Of a DNA stretch of 53,884 nucleotides, positions 44,246 to 52,546 are shown piece after piece. The notes under the pieces were generated by a model. The model saw nothing but the letters and a program-made list of their open reading frames with translations, made no database searches and was not told the DNA's origin. The translations under genes and the position numbers were made by a program. The stretch is from Variovorax sp. JS1663 (GTDB taxonomy: Bacteria > Pseudomonadota > Gammaproteobacteria > Burkholderiales > Burkholderiaceae_C), in contig NZ_LYMK01000046.1 of NCBI RefSeq assembly GCF_002157355.1, positions 1 through 53,884 of the forward strand, given 5' to 3'. Within the stretch, counting starts at the first letter, position 1; each line of letters begins with the position of its first letter.

Positions 44246-45574
44246 TCATCGGGCGACGGTTTCGAGGAACATGAAGTCGGCGATCGGCCGCCCCGCGGCC
44301 TCGTTGAGCGCCAGCCCCTCGCGCAGGCGCTGCAGGTAGGCCGAGGCGAGCTCGAAGGGCGGCGCGCCGGCGGTGTCCTGCAGCGGAACGGTCGAAGACA
44401 GGGCTGTGATCAGCACCGTGCCGAAGGGCGGACTCACCAGCCAGCTCGAGGGGATGTCGTGGCCCAGCTCGACGGCCTCGCCCGGCCGCAGGCGCGACAG
44501 GCCTCGGCTCGCGTCAAGGTGCATGACGGCACCGTCGGCCGTGTAGTAGTCGACCCGGAGATGGCCCTCCTGATCGGCATGGGTGACGCGCACCAGCACC
44601 GGATCACCCTCGCGCAGCCGGTGCTCGTGCGCGCTCGGCACCCGCACCTTGAGCGGCTGCCGCAGCGCCTGGTTGCGTGCCTGGTAGGGCTTGAGGATGG
44701 CCACCACTTCGCAATGCGGCCAGATGCGCAGGCGCAGATCGAAGCTGGCCGCCTCTGCGCCCGGCACGGCGCGCACCTCGCGTTCCACGCGGGCGATGTC
44801 CTCTGGCACCGGGACGAAGCCGCTGATGCGCAGCGTGCCGTTGCGCTCCGGCGAGGCGGCCAGGTCCGCGCAGGCGAAGGCCTGCAACTGCTGCTCGACC
44901 CGCTGCGCCAGCGTGGGGGACGGCTCGCGCGGGCCGCCCAGCATGGTCCAGAGCAGGTAAGCGAGGGGGATCAGCAGCGCCAAGGCGCCGGCGGCACGCA
45001 TCAGCGCGCGCTCGCGGCGTTCCGGCACGCGCGGGGCCGGGGGGTCGGGCGTGCCATAGGGCTGGGGCGTGATGCGCTCCTCGGCCAGGGTCTGGAGCGC
45101 CAGCGGCACCACGGGCAGCTGGCGCCCATGCAGGTCCTTCAGCTTGCCGAGCTCGCCGCCGTCGCCGTTTTCGAAGTAGTACTGGCCCTTGAAGCCGTGT
45201 GCCAGCGCGTGCCAGTAGATCTCGCGCACCTCGCCTTCGTCCGGCTGCAGGGCCGACAGGTGGTGGAAGAACTCGCTGTGCGCGTTGTTGGAGTTGAAGA
45301 GCTGCGCCTGCAGCGGCGCCGCGCCGCTGCCGCTCCAGCCTGGATGGCGCGCGATCAGCTCGTCGAGCCACGCGACCATGGCGAAGGCGGCCGATTCGAT
45401 GTGCGCGTCCGTGCTGCCGGCATCCCGTGCCGCGGTGCGCGCCTGCTCGAGCAGTTGACGCGCGCGGTTCTGCACCGCATCGGGCGCCGGCACGGCGCGG
45501 CCGGCGGCGATGGCCGCTTCCAGTTCGAGGCCGAACGAAAACAACGCACTGAAGCAGTCGAACAGCCGAGCCAT
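44246..45574 (-). CDS. Second TssL (DotU)-like protein with DUF4384-type periplasmic part
   Basis: This 442-residue protein has a DotU-like cytoplasmic domain at 1-165 (AAFAMVAWLDELIARHPGW, LQAQLFNSNNAHSEFFHHL, WHALAHGFKGQYYFENGD). One transmembrane helix follows at about 193-212. Unlike the main TssL it has no OmpA domain. The periplasmic part holds a BON-like segment (GTLRISGFVPVPEDIARVER) and then VDYYTADGAVMHLDAS, LRPGEAVELG and SPPFGTVLITALSSTVPLQ, which resembles DUF4384. It is the first gene of a two-gene minus-strand unit with the TssM-like gene, and may be an adaptor that links the complex to an envelope partner. Confidence 0.75.
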   Translation of the reverse strand: MARLFDCFSALFSFGLELEAAIAAGRAVPAPDAVQNRARQLLEQARTAARDAGSTDAHIESAAFAMVAWLDELIARHPGWSGSGAAPLQAQLFNSNNAHSEFFHHLSALQPDEGEVREIYWHALAHGFKGQYYFENGDGGELGKLKDLHGRQLPVVPLALQTLAEERITPQPYGTPDPPAPRVPERRERALMRAAGALALLIPLAYLLWTMLGGPREPSPTLAQRVEQQLQAFACADLAASPERNGTLRISGFVPVPEDIARVEREVRAVPGAEAASFDLRLRIWPHCEVVAILKPYQARNQALRQPLKVRVPSAHEHRLREGDPVLVRVTHADQEGHLRVDYYTADGAVMHLDASRGLSRLRPGEAVELGHDIPSSWLVSPPFGTVLITALSSTVPLQDTAGAPPFELASAYLQRLREGLALNEAAGRPIADFMFLETVAR

Positions 45575-45650
45575 GAAGCGCTCGCGCTATTCTTCGACGA
45601 CGGGAGCTTTGGGCCTGCAGCGTTTGCACATGCCGATGTCCCCGTGGGTT

Positions 45651-45685
45651 GTGCGTTGAAGGTTGGATTCATTCTTTCAACGCAC
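45651..45685. promoter_or_regulatory. 10-bp inverted repeat in a divergent gap
   Basis: GTGCGTTGAA (45651-45660) and TTCAACGCAC (45676-45685) are perfect inverted arms with a 15-base spacer. The gap lies between the TssL-like gene (minus) and the NarL-type regulator (plus). There is no U-run. It may be a regulator-binding dyad or an RNA hairpin. Confidence 0.5.
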
Positions 45686-45821
45686 CTGGGGCCTCGCCAT
45701 ACCGCTTGGGGACTATGTCGTTCGGGCGGCCGGCGAGCCTTGCTGCGCGTGGCGATCGAAGTTATCTTTGGTGGTACTTTGAGCGTCACGCTTCACTACG
45801 ACTAATTCTTTGGGGCCCGCC

Positions 45822-46502
45822 ATGAAAATTCTGATCGCCGACGACCACCGGCTCGTCATCGAGGCGGTCAAGGCCAAGCTGTCGGAGATCGAGCCAGGCA
45901 TCGAGTTCGTCCTGGCGATGAGCGTCGACGAGCTGCTGGCCGGCGCGTCCGATGACATCGACCTGGCCGTGATCGACCTCAACATGCCCGGCGCCGAGGG
46001 CCAGGCCCACGTGGAGGAGATCCGCCGTCGCCATCCGGCCGTGCCCGTGATCGTGCTCTCCGGCTACGAGGACCCGGCCATCATGCGTGCGGCGCTGGAG
46101 CGCGGCGTGCTGGGCTTCATTCCCAAGGCCTACTCGCCCGAGGTGATGCTGTCGGCCGTGCGCCTGGTGCTGGCCGGCGGCGTCTACGTGCCGCCCATGT
46201 TGCTATCCGCCGTGCCGCCGGGCGTGACGGCCGGCGTGCCTGCAGGGGCCGGTGAGGCGGCGCAGCGTGCCTCCTCCGCGGCCACCGCCCAGACGCTCGA
46301 GCACCTGCGCACCGTGCTGACCGAGCGCCAGGTGGAGGTGCTGCAACTGCTGTCACAAGGCAAGCCCAACAAGCTGATCGGGCGTGCGCTCGGCATCAGC
46401 GAGGGCACGGTGAAGATTCATCTCGCGGCCATCTTCCGCGCGCTCAACGTGCGCAACCGCACCGAGGCGGTGGTGGCAGCCCAGTCGCTCACCGAGGCCT
46501 GA
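45822..46502 (+). CDS. NarL/FixJ-family response regulator
   Basis: This 226-residue protein starts at ATG 45822 (MKILIADDHRLVIEAVKAKL). The receiver domain has the acidic pair DDH, phospho-acceptor Asp in DLAVIDLNMPGAEG, VIVLSGYED and the Lys in FIPKAYSPEV. The LuxR-type helix-turn-helix is at the C-terminus (LTERQVEVLQLLSQGKPNKL, GISEGTVKIHLAAIFRAL). There is no adjacent dedicated kinase on this strand, but the CHASE2 histidine kinase at 47712 is nearby. It is divergent from the TssL-like gene, so it may control that pair or the T6SS. Target genes are unknown. Confidence 0.93.
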   Translation: MKILIADDHRLVIEAVKAKLSEIEPGIEFVLAMSVDELLAGASDDIDLAVIDLNMPGAEGQAHVEEIRRRHPAVPVIVLSGYEDPAIMRAALERGVLGFIPKAYSPEVMLSAVRLVLAGGVYVPPMLLSAVPPGVTAGVPAGAGEAAQRASSAATAQTLEHLRTVLTERQVEVLQLLSQGKPNKLIGRALGISEGTVKIHLAAIFRALNVRNRTEAVVAAQSLTEA

Positions 46503-46620
46503 GTTTCCCGCGCCAGGCGGGTGCCTCGCTCGGAGGGCGCAGGGTATGAGCTGATCTCGTCGGCCGGCCTACTGCGCCGGGTGGAATGTGCGTCGTGAGT
46601 GCGGTTCTCGCGGCGTGACA

Positions 46621-46638
46621 ATTCATCAGGTTATGAAT
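46621..46638. promoter_or_regulatory. 18-bp dyad upstream of the OmpR-like gene
   Basis: ATTCAT (46621-46626), CAGGTT, ATGAAT (46633-46638) is a perfect 6-6-6 dyad in the 428-bp gap after the NarL-type gene. I see no gene in that gap; the open frame at 46599-46847 has no SD and atypical composition. It may be a regulator site. Confidence 0.35.
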
Positions 46639-46785
46639 CATCACGATTTCTGCCGCGCGGATCGTCGAAGGGCCTGCCGGTAGCGCCTATGCGGCCCACG
46701 CTGCGCGCCTTTGCGAAGGTGCGTGGTGCTTCTCGCCGCGAGACTGTGAACCAGGTCAGGATCTCGCCGTTGACTCGGATTAATC

Positions 46786-46802
46786 CTGATCAATTGTCGC
46801 GG
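46786..46802. promoter_or_regulatory. 17-base motif shared with the adhesin upstream region (copy 1)
   Basis: CTGATCAATTGTCGCGG is identical to 52440-52456. This copy lies 128 bp upstream of the OmpR-like gene start at 46931. It includes the palindrome TGATCA and is AT-rich against a GC-rich background. A shared regulator site is the simplest inference. Confidence 0.5.
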
Positions 46803-46930
46803 GTCCGTCGTACGCCTTGTGCCGCTCGGCACCATAGCAAGCATTAAGTCTTACCACTGTGCAAGGCGATCGAGGAGTCCCGTGTCACGGCCTTCCCCGG
46901 CGCCCATGCCAACCATCGGAGCTCCATGAC

Positions 46931-47722
46931 ATGCCAGCCGGAGAAAGCCTGATTCGACGTGTGGTCGTGATCGACCCTGTACTTCGTACCCGCGAGCACA
47001 TGCGTCGCGCCGTCCGCGCGCTTGGCTATGCACCGCTGGTCTTCAACGATCTGGAGGAACTGCTTCCGCTGCGCGAAGGCCTGCTGCGTTGTGCGGCCGT
47101 GTGCCTTGGCCTTCCGCACTACCCGGCCGAGGTGCAGGCCTGGGTGCGTGCCGCCAGGAGCGTGGTGGCGGCCGGCGCGCCGATGCTCTTTCTCACGCGG
47201 GAGAATCCATTGAAGGCCCCCGGCGCCCTGCGCTGCGCCGAGGGCGATCTGGTGCTCGCCGCGCCGACTTGCTTTGCGGACGTGCACAACGGGCTGAAGT
47301 CGTTCCTGACGCAGCATTCGATGGCCCCCGCCATCACGGGCCTGACATGGGGGGCCTACCGTTTCGTGCCGGCGAGGGAGTCGGTTGTGTTCGACGACAT
47401 CGAGGTCCACCTGCGGCCGGTGGACTTCGAACTCGCGCTCGAGTTCTTCCACAACACCAACCGCGTGCTGTCGCGCGACTGGCTGCGCACCATGGCCTCG
47501 GGCCTCATCCCCGATGCCGGCGGCCGCTGGCTGGATGCCTCCGTGGCACGCCTTCGCACCCATCTCGGATTGGCCACCTTCGAGGGCTGCGAATGGCAGC
47601 TCAGCAGCATCCGCTATGGAGGCTTCAAGCTCAGCCGCCACCATGGCAGGAAGACCGCAAAGCCTGTCGTGATACCGGATGGCATCGAGCAGTGCGAGGC
47701 TTCCTCGGCCCTCAGCGGCTGA
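46931..47722 (+). CDS. OmpR-like regulator lacking the phospho-acceptor aspartate
   Basis: This 263-residue protein has a receiver-like N-terminus (RRVVVIDPVLRTREHMRRAV) in which the expected Asp strand reads CAAVCLGLPHY, with no Asp, and the acidic pair at the start is reduced to one Asp. The C-terminal winged helix is OmpR-like: WGAYRFVPARESVVFDDIEV, LRPVDFELALEFFHNTNRVL, SRDWLRTMASG, DASVARLRTHLGL and SIRYGGFKLSRHH. It should bind DNA without phosphorylation, or respond to a different signal. I chose ATG 46931 (GGAG upstream) rather than the GTG at 46859. The stop overlaps the end of the convergent CHASE2 kinase gene by 11 bp. Confidence 0.75.
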   Translation: MPAGESLIRRVVVIDPVLRTREHMRRAVRALGYAPLVFNDLEELLPLREGLLRCAAVCLGLPHYPAEVQAWVRAARSVVAAGAPMLFLTRENPLKAPGALRCAEGDLVLAAPTCFADVHNGLKSFLTQHSMAPAITGLTWGAYRFVPARESVVFDDIEVHLRPVDFELALEFFHNTNRVLSRDWLRTMASGLIPDAGGRWLDASVARLRTHLGLATFEGCEWQLSSIRYGGFKLSRHHGRKTAKPVVIPDGIEQCEASSALSG

Positions 47723-50165
47723 GTCGCGGCGCCGCGGCGCTCGTGCCTTCCACTGCCGCCGTTTCCCCGCCAGGCGGTTCGAACTGCGTGTCTTCCGGGC
47801 TGAGGGGCAGGCCGATCAGGAAGGTCGTCCCCGCGCCCGGTGCGCTCACCACGTCGAGCCAGCCGCCGTGGCGCGCGATTACCTTGCGCACGATCATCAG
47901 GCCCAGGCCCCAGCCATGGCCTGCTTCTGCATCCGCGCCAGGCGTCGACTTGCGTCCCCCTTCGTGGGTCATCAACTCCTCGATCTGGCTTGCATCCATC
48001 CCGCTGCCCTCGTCCTGTACCGAGATCACGACCTCACCATGGGCCAAGGCGGACTGGGAATCCGTCTCCACGCAGACATAGATGGTGTCCCCGGGCTGGC
48101 TGTAGCGGATCGCGTTGTTCAGCAGGTTCACCAACCCGCGCGTCAGCAATGACGCGTCCGCCCAGAGCGCACCCTCCGCTGCGCCCAGCCGCGGTTCGAC
48201 GGTCAGGCCGCGTGCGTGGGCCGCGGACCAGATCGCGTCAATGGCATCGAGCACCACCGAGCCCGCAAGGGTTGGCGCGAAGCGATACACCTTCGACTCC
48301 GCTTCCAGCATGTCCATGAAGCTTTCCGCCAACTGGATGGTGCGGCGTGCCTCGCGGCCGATACCGTCGATCATGTGCTGCACGTCGCCATCGGAGGCGC
48401 CGTCGACGTGGAGCGCGAGCAGGCTGAGAATCGACACCTGCGGGCTGCGCACGTCATGCGAGAGAAAGCTGAACCATTGCTCGCGCTCGCGCTGCGCCTG
48501 ACGCTCCGCGGTGATGTCGTTGAGCACCACCACCCAGGCACGCGAGGACGCGCTCTGCGTGTTGGATTCGTCCAGCAAGGCTGCGCGCAGCGTGAAGATG
48601 CTGCCCTGTTCGGTGGTGTATTCACGGACCATCGCCTCGTCCCAGATTGTTTGCACCCGCCCCTGCACCATGCGCGGGTCCTCTATCTCCGCCTTCCGCA
48701 GGCCGGCGATCAGCTGGGGCAAGTCCGCGCCCTGGAGCCGGTCGGCACCATCGTCCGGCCGCTGCATCGCGCCCGCCGAGGACAGCGAAGGCTGAGGCGC
48801 CAGGAGCTGCTGGGCCGCTGCATTGCTCTGGCTGACCACGCCGTCGGGACGGCAGATCAGCACCGGTACCGGCAAGGACCACATGCCCTGGGTCAACAGC
48901 GCCTGGAGCCGTGTCAGCCGTTCGATCGCCAGATCCAGCGTGTTGGTCCGGCGTTCCACCGAGTCCAGCGCGACCGGTTGCAAGGGAAGCGGCGGTTCGA
49001 AGGCGCCCGCCGGCACCGCATTGAGCCGCTCCGCGCGCTCGCGGAAGAACAACAGCAGCTCGCTCATGCGGCGCCAGCTCCACAGGACGTAGGCCGCCGC
49101 TACACCGCACAGCGGCGAAGCGAGCGGCAGCGCGATGCGCCCCTGCACCAGTGCGAGATAGTTCAATCCGATGCACAGTGCCGCCACCGACAATGTCCAT
49201 GCCGCCGAATGGCTCGCGTTCAGCAGGAACAGCAGCAGCGCGATCCAGATCGGGACCGAGATCCACAACACCCGCCGCCAGTCCACTGGCACCTCGATGG
49301 CCTGGTCATGCAGCAGGGAGTCGATCGCATTGGCATGCACTTCCACCCCCGGCAGATTGGTTTGTGCGCCAATGCCCGCTACCGGAACCGTGTCGCCCAG
49401 TGCCGCATCGGCCAGCGCCCCCACCAGCACCAGCTTGCCGCGCACCAGTTCGTCGTTGAAATCGCCGCGCAGCATGTCCAGGTACGACACCGTGGGATAG
49501 CTGCCCGCCGCGCCCGCGAAGTCGATCCCGAAGCGTCCGAGCCGCACCCAGCCCTCGCTCGCCTCCTCTCCCAGCTGGGAGGCGGCTACCGGCGCCCCCG
49601 GCTTGCCGGCGATGACCAGGCCCAGGTAAGGCCATGCCTCCTGCGCCGGGCCCTCCCAGCGCCAGAGGCCTCGCACCAACCCGTCGGCATCCGGCGTCGC
49701 ATTGGCATGGCCCACACCGTGCGCCGCCTTGGCCAGCACAGGAATCGGCGGCCTGAACGAGGACGTCCTGCCCGACCCCGTCACGTAGTCCAGCGGAAGG
49801 TACACCGGCACCTTTGCCATTGCCGCGGCCAGCGCCTGATCCTGCGTGGGGTCGGAAGATGGCGTGCTGAGGAAGAGATCCAGCAGCACCGCTTTCGGCG
49901 CACGCCTGGCCAGCTGCTCGAGCAACAGCGCATGGATCGACCGTGGAACCGGCCAGGGACCCAGCATCTCCAGTGTTCGCTTGTCGATGCCAACGATCAG
50001 GATGTCGCCCGACGGCCGCTGCGCGCTGTCGAACAGCATCCGGTCATAGATGGCCGCGTTGGCCTCCACCAGTCCGGGGCGTCCATCCAGCCAGACGATG
50101 GCAGACGGCAGCAGCAGCAACATCAACATCCATTCGGCCAGATATCGACGGTGCAATCGCTGCAT
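47712..50165 (-). CDS. CHASE2-domain sensor histidine kinase
   Basis: This 817-residue protein has an N-terminal transmembrane helix (YLAEWMLMLLLLPSAIVWL) and a periplasmic CHASE2 domain (DILIVGIDKRTLEMLGPWPV, RRAPKAVLLDLFLSTPSSDP). Three transmembrane helices follow, then a PAS-like region (PVPVLICRPDGVVSQSNAAA). The HisKA box reads WFSFLSHDVRSPQVSILSLL (His near 570). HATPase motifs are NLLNNAIRYSQPGDT, VQDEGSGMD and GHGWGLGLMIVRKV. It senses an unknown external signal. It is the last gene of a three-gene minus-strand operon with a FecR/LysM protein and an OmpR-type regulator, its likely partner. The frame extends to an ATG at 50225; I prefer 50165, just before the first helix. Confidence 0.88.
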   Translation of the reverse strand: MQRLHRRYLAEWMLMLLLLPSAIVWLDGRPGLVEANAAIYDRMLFDSAQRPSGDILIVGIDKRTLEMLGPWPVPRSIHALLLEQLARRAPKAVLLDLFLSTPSSDPTQDQALAAAMAKVPVYLPLDYVTGSGRTSSFRPPIPVLAKAAHGVGHANATPDADGLVRGLWRWEGPAQEAWPYLGLVIAGKPGAPVAASQLGEEASEGWVRLGRFGIDFAGAAGSYPTVSYLDMLRGDFNDELVRGKLVLVGALADAALGDTVPVAGIGAQTNLPGVEVHANAIDSLLHDQAIEVPVDWRRVLWISVPIWIALLLFLLNASHSAAWTLSVAALCIGLNYLALVQGRIALPLASPLCGVAAAYVLWSWRRMSELLLFFRERAERLNAVPAGAFEPPLPLQPVALDSVERRTNTLDLAIERLTRLQALLTQGMWSLPVPVLICRPDGVVSQSNAAAQQLLAPQPSLSSAGAMQRPDDGADRLQGADLPQLIAGLRKAEIEDPRMVQGRVQTIWDEAMVREYTTEQGSIFTLRAALLDESNTQSASSRAWVVVLNDITAERQAQREREQWFSFLSHDVRSPQVSILSLLALHVDGASDGDVQHMIDGIGREARRTIQLAESFMDMLEAESKVYRFAPTLAGSVVLDAIDAIWSAAHARGLTVEPRLGAAEGALWADASLLTRGLVNLLNNAIRYSQPGDTIYVCVETDSQSALAHGEVVISVQDEGSGMDASQIEELMTHEGGRKSTPGADAEAGHGWGLGLMIVRKVIARHGGWLDVVSAPGAGTTFLIGLPLSPEDTQFEPPGGETAAVEGTSAAAPRLSR

Positions 50166-50191
50166 GAGTCCACCCGCGAGGACTCCCCGGC

Positions 50192-51484
50192 TCAAGGGGG
50201 AGGTACTTCGAAGCTGCCCCCCCATTCGGATGACAACACCGACTCTCCCTCTGCTTGCTCGCGGCTTCGCCAGTAGTAGCGTCCAGGGCCTTCGAGAGGA
50301 CCGACCGACACGCCGCTTGCATAGGCCCCTGACGTCACCACCAGCGGCGACGCAAAGTCCGGCGTTTTCGCGAGCTCAAACACAGTATGGCCTTGCCCTT
50401 GACGCGTTGTCCAGCGTATATCCCACAGGCCACCGCCGGCCGCCCGCGCCTCGCTGGTCGTCGGCGCCTGCGGCGGCGCCACGAAGGTCACGCCCTCACT
50501 CGACCGGCCCTCGACCCCCTGCGCGTCGATGGCGGAGATTCGCGTGTGATAGAAGCCCGTCCCCAACGGTTCCGGCAGTGTCTGCAGCGCGAAATACGGG
50601 CGCTGCGCGCGCAACTCCGCCGCCAGCTGCAGGAAGCCCGAGTCGTTCGCCAATTGCAGCCGGTACGCGGCCGCACCGGCCACCGCCTGCGCCTCCACCG
50701 TGCTTCTATCGTGCGGCGCGCGCAGTACTGGGGGTGGCAGCAGGCCTCGCACTTCCAGCGCGCCATCTCCGGCGCCCAGCGGAATGCCTTCGAACTCACC
50801 GACGTCCACGCTGCGCCGGCCCCCATCGAGCTCCGTCGCCCGTACGAGGCCCTCCAGCACTTCCAGCGCCTCGGCACCACCTTCGGCACGGGCACGAAAA
50901 TGCGTCCCCTTCACGCCGAGGGAGAAGCTGCGCGTGCGGATCTCGAATTCACGCTCCCGTTGCTTCTCTACATAGGACTCGATGCTCCCGCTGCGCAACG
51001 TCAGCCGCGTCTGCTGCCCATCCGCCTCCATCAGCTGCGCCGAGCTGTTCGAGGGCATCACCACTCGGCTGCCATCCGCGAAGCCCACGGTCACGAAGCC
51101 GTCGCGCCCGGTGCTCAGCAGATCCCCTGGCTCGAGGGTGGTGCCCGCCGTCAGCGCCTGCTCCGGCCCGGGTGCACGCTGCATCGACACGCTGCCCGCC
51201 ACATGCAGCACCGCAGCCCGGCTGCCCAGCTTCAGCCATTGGCCCACTTTCAGCCGCTCGGGCACCGGCACTGCGTTCTTCCGCTGGAGCTCCGGCCATT
51301 GCAGCGGCGAGTTCATGAACTTGTCGGACAGGCTCCACAGCGTGTCGCCAGGCCGTACCTGGTAGGCCCCCCCGGCTGGCGCCGGCGGAGCTTTGGCCTC
51401 CTGGCCCTGCGCGAATGCCGATGCAGCCAGTCCGACCAGGCTCAGTACTGCGGCCAGCCGTTGCCCGAAGGCCGGCCTAGCCAT
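50192..51484 (-). CDS. Exported LysM-FecR domain protein
   Basis: This 430-residue protein has a signal peptide ending in ASAFAQG and a LysM peptidoglycan-binding motif (YQVRPGDTLWSLSDKFMN). A FecR-type beta domain follows (AGSVSMQRAPG, LLSTGRDGFVTVGFADGSRV, RTRSFSLGVKGTHFRARAEG). The C-terminal half has Fn3-like modules (VAGAAAYRLQLANDSGFLQL, GPGRYYWRSR). It probably sits in the periplasm on the cell wall and may present a signal to the CHASE2 kinase encoded 26 bp downstream. The start is either ATG 51484 or GTG 51493; both overlap the end of the regulator gene, implying coupled translation. Confidence 0.85.
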   Translation of the reverse strand: MARPAFGQRLAAVLSLVGLAASAFAQGQEAKAPPAPAGGAYQVRPGDTLWSLSDKFMNSPLQWPELQRKNAVPVPERLKVGQWLKLGSRAAVLHVAGSVSMQRAPGPEQALTAGTTLEPGDLLSTGRDGFVTVGFADGSRVVMPSNSSAQLMEADGQQTRLTLRSGSIESYVEKQREREFEIRTRSFSLGVKGTHFRARAEGGAEALEVLEGLVRATELDGGRRSVDVGEFEGIPLGAGDGALEVRGLLPPPVLRAPHDRSTVEAQAVAGAAAYRLQLANDSGFLQLAAELRAQRPYFALQTLPEPLGTGFYHTRISAIDAQGVEGRSSEGVTFVAPPQAPTTSEARAAGGGLWDIRWTTRQGQGHTVFELAKTPDFASPLVVTSGAYASGVSVGPLEGPGRYYWRSREQAEGESVLSSEWGGSFEVPPP

Positions 51485-52271
51485 TTTCGTCACCGACCAT
51501 GCCCCCGTCCTCGCTGCCCGGCATCGGCGTGCCTTCGTCTTCGTCCATCCCCTCGACCACCCGCTCCAGCCGATATCCGCGCCCGTACACCGTCTGCAGG
51601 CGCAGCCCGCTCGCGCTGTGCAGCCCCAGCTTGCTGCGCAGCCGGTAGATGTGGCTGTCCAGTGCGCGCGACGGCATCTCGGTGCCGTGCACTCCCAGCT
51701 TCTCGAGGAGGTAGGCGCGCGAGACCGGATGGCCCATGTGGCGGAACAGCGCCAGCGCGAGCCGGAACTCCCGGTCCGTGAGCGGGATGCGTGTCACCGC
51801 CCCGTCGTTCCCCTTGAAATGCACGGCGAGGTTCGCCTGGTCGAAGCGCCATTTGCCGAAGCGCTCCTGCTCGGCCGCAGCAGCGAGCATGGGTTTGCGC
51901 GCCAGCAGCCGCCGGATGCGCGCGCACAGCTCCATCGTGCGGAAGGGCTTCACCACGTAGTCGTCGGCCCCGATGCCCAGCGCGCCCGCGACGTCGCGCT
52001 CCGCGCTGCGCGAGCTCAGCATGATCACCGGCACGTCGCTCTTCTGGAAGCTGCGCAGCCAGTGCAGCAGTTCCACCCCGTCGAGATCGGGCACGTTCCA
52101 GTCGAGCACCAGTAGGTCGAAGGTTTCCTGCCGCAGCGACTTGCGCAGCGTCTCGCCCTTGTCGAAGGGTACGCAGGTCACGGTTTCGTCCCCCGTGTCC
52201 AGCCCCCGTTTGAGCGCGTGAACCAGGAAGCCCATCTGGGTCGGGTCGTCGTCGAGTACTGCGATGCGCAT
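51477..52271 (-). CDS. OmpR-family response regulator
   Basis: This 264-residue protein starts at ATG 52271 (MRIAVLDDDPTQMGFLVHAL). The receiver has DDD, phospho-acceptor Asp in LLVLDWNVPDLDGVELL, VIMLSSRS and VVKPFRTMEL. The winged helix shows LTDREFRLALALFRHMGHPV, SRAYLLEKLG, SRALDSHIYRLRSKLGL and TVYGRGYRLE. A C-terminal acidic tail (EGMDEDEGTPMPGSEDGG) is unusual. It is the first gene of the regulator-FecR-kinase operon and is divergent from the adhesin gene, a likely target. The SD is weak. Confidence 0.92.
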   Translation of the reverse strand: MRIAVLDDDPTQMGFLVHALKRGLDTGDETVTCVPFDKGETLRKSLRQETFDLLVLDWNVPDLDGVELLHWLRSFQKSDVPVIMLSSRSAERDVAGALGIGADDYVVKPFRTMELCARIRRLLARKPMLAAAAEQERFGKWRFDQANLAVHFKGNDGAVTRIPLTDREFRLALALFRHMGHPVSRAYLLEKLGVHGTEMPSRALDSHIYRLRSKLGLHSASGLRLQTVYGRGYRLERVVEGMDEDEGTPMPGSEDGGMVGDENG

Positions 52272-52439
52272 GATGTCTCGTCTCATGGGTGCAAGAAGAT
52301 GGGCCTGCATTCTTCCCTTTTTTCAGGCCGGCAATCTCGTAAATTGTTGCGCCTTTGATTTCGGCGCCGCCAGTTTTCACGTTCCGCGCGGCTTCGTCGC
52401 CAGGCCGGTTTCGGGCTTTCTGGCCTCTTATTCCTCAAT

Positions 52440-52456
52440 CTGATCAATTGTCGCGG
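52440..52456. promoter_or_regulatory. 17-base motif shared with the OmpR-like gene upstream region (copy 2)
   Basis: CTGATCAATTGTCGCGG is identical to 46786-46802. Here it lies 135 bp upstream of the adhesin start and 168 bp from the divergent regulator start, near the middle of the 320-bp gap 52272-52591. It could be bound by one of the cluster's own regulators. Confidence 0.5.
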
Positions 52457-52546
52457 TGGACTCGCCGGGGGTGGAGGGTCCGGCACGATCCAGCCCGCTC
52501 AAGGAGCAAGCGCGTTTGTCGCGGAGGGAGCGCGCCTGCTGCTATC

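Noticed and set aside
46599..46847. An 82-codon open frame in the gap after the NarL-type gene
   Set aside because: It has no SD, an Arg-rich composition and no recognised motif, and it spans likely regulatory sites.
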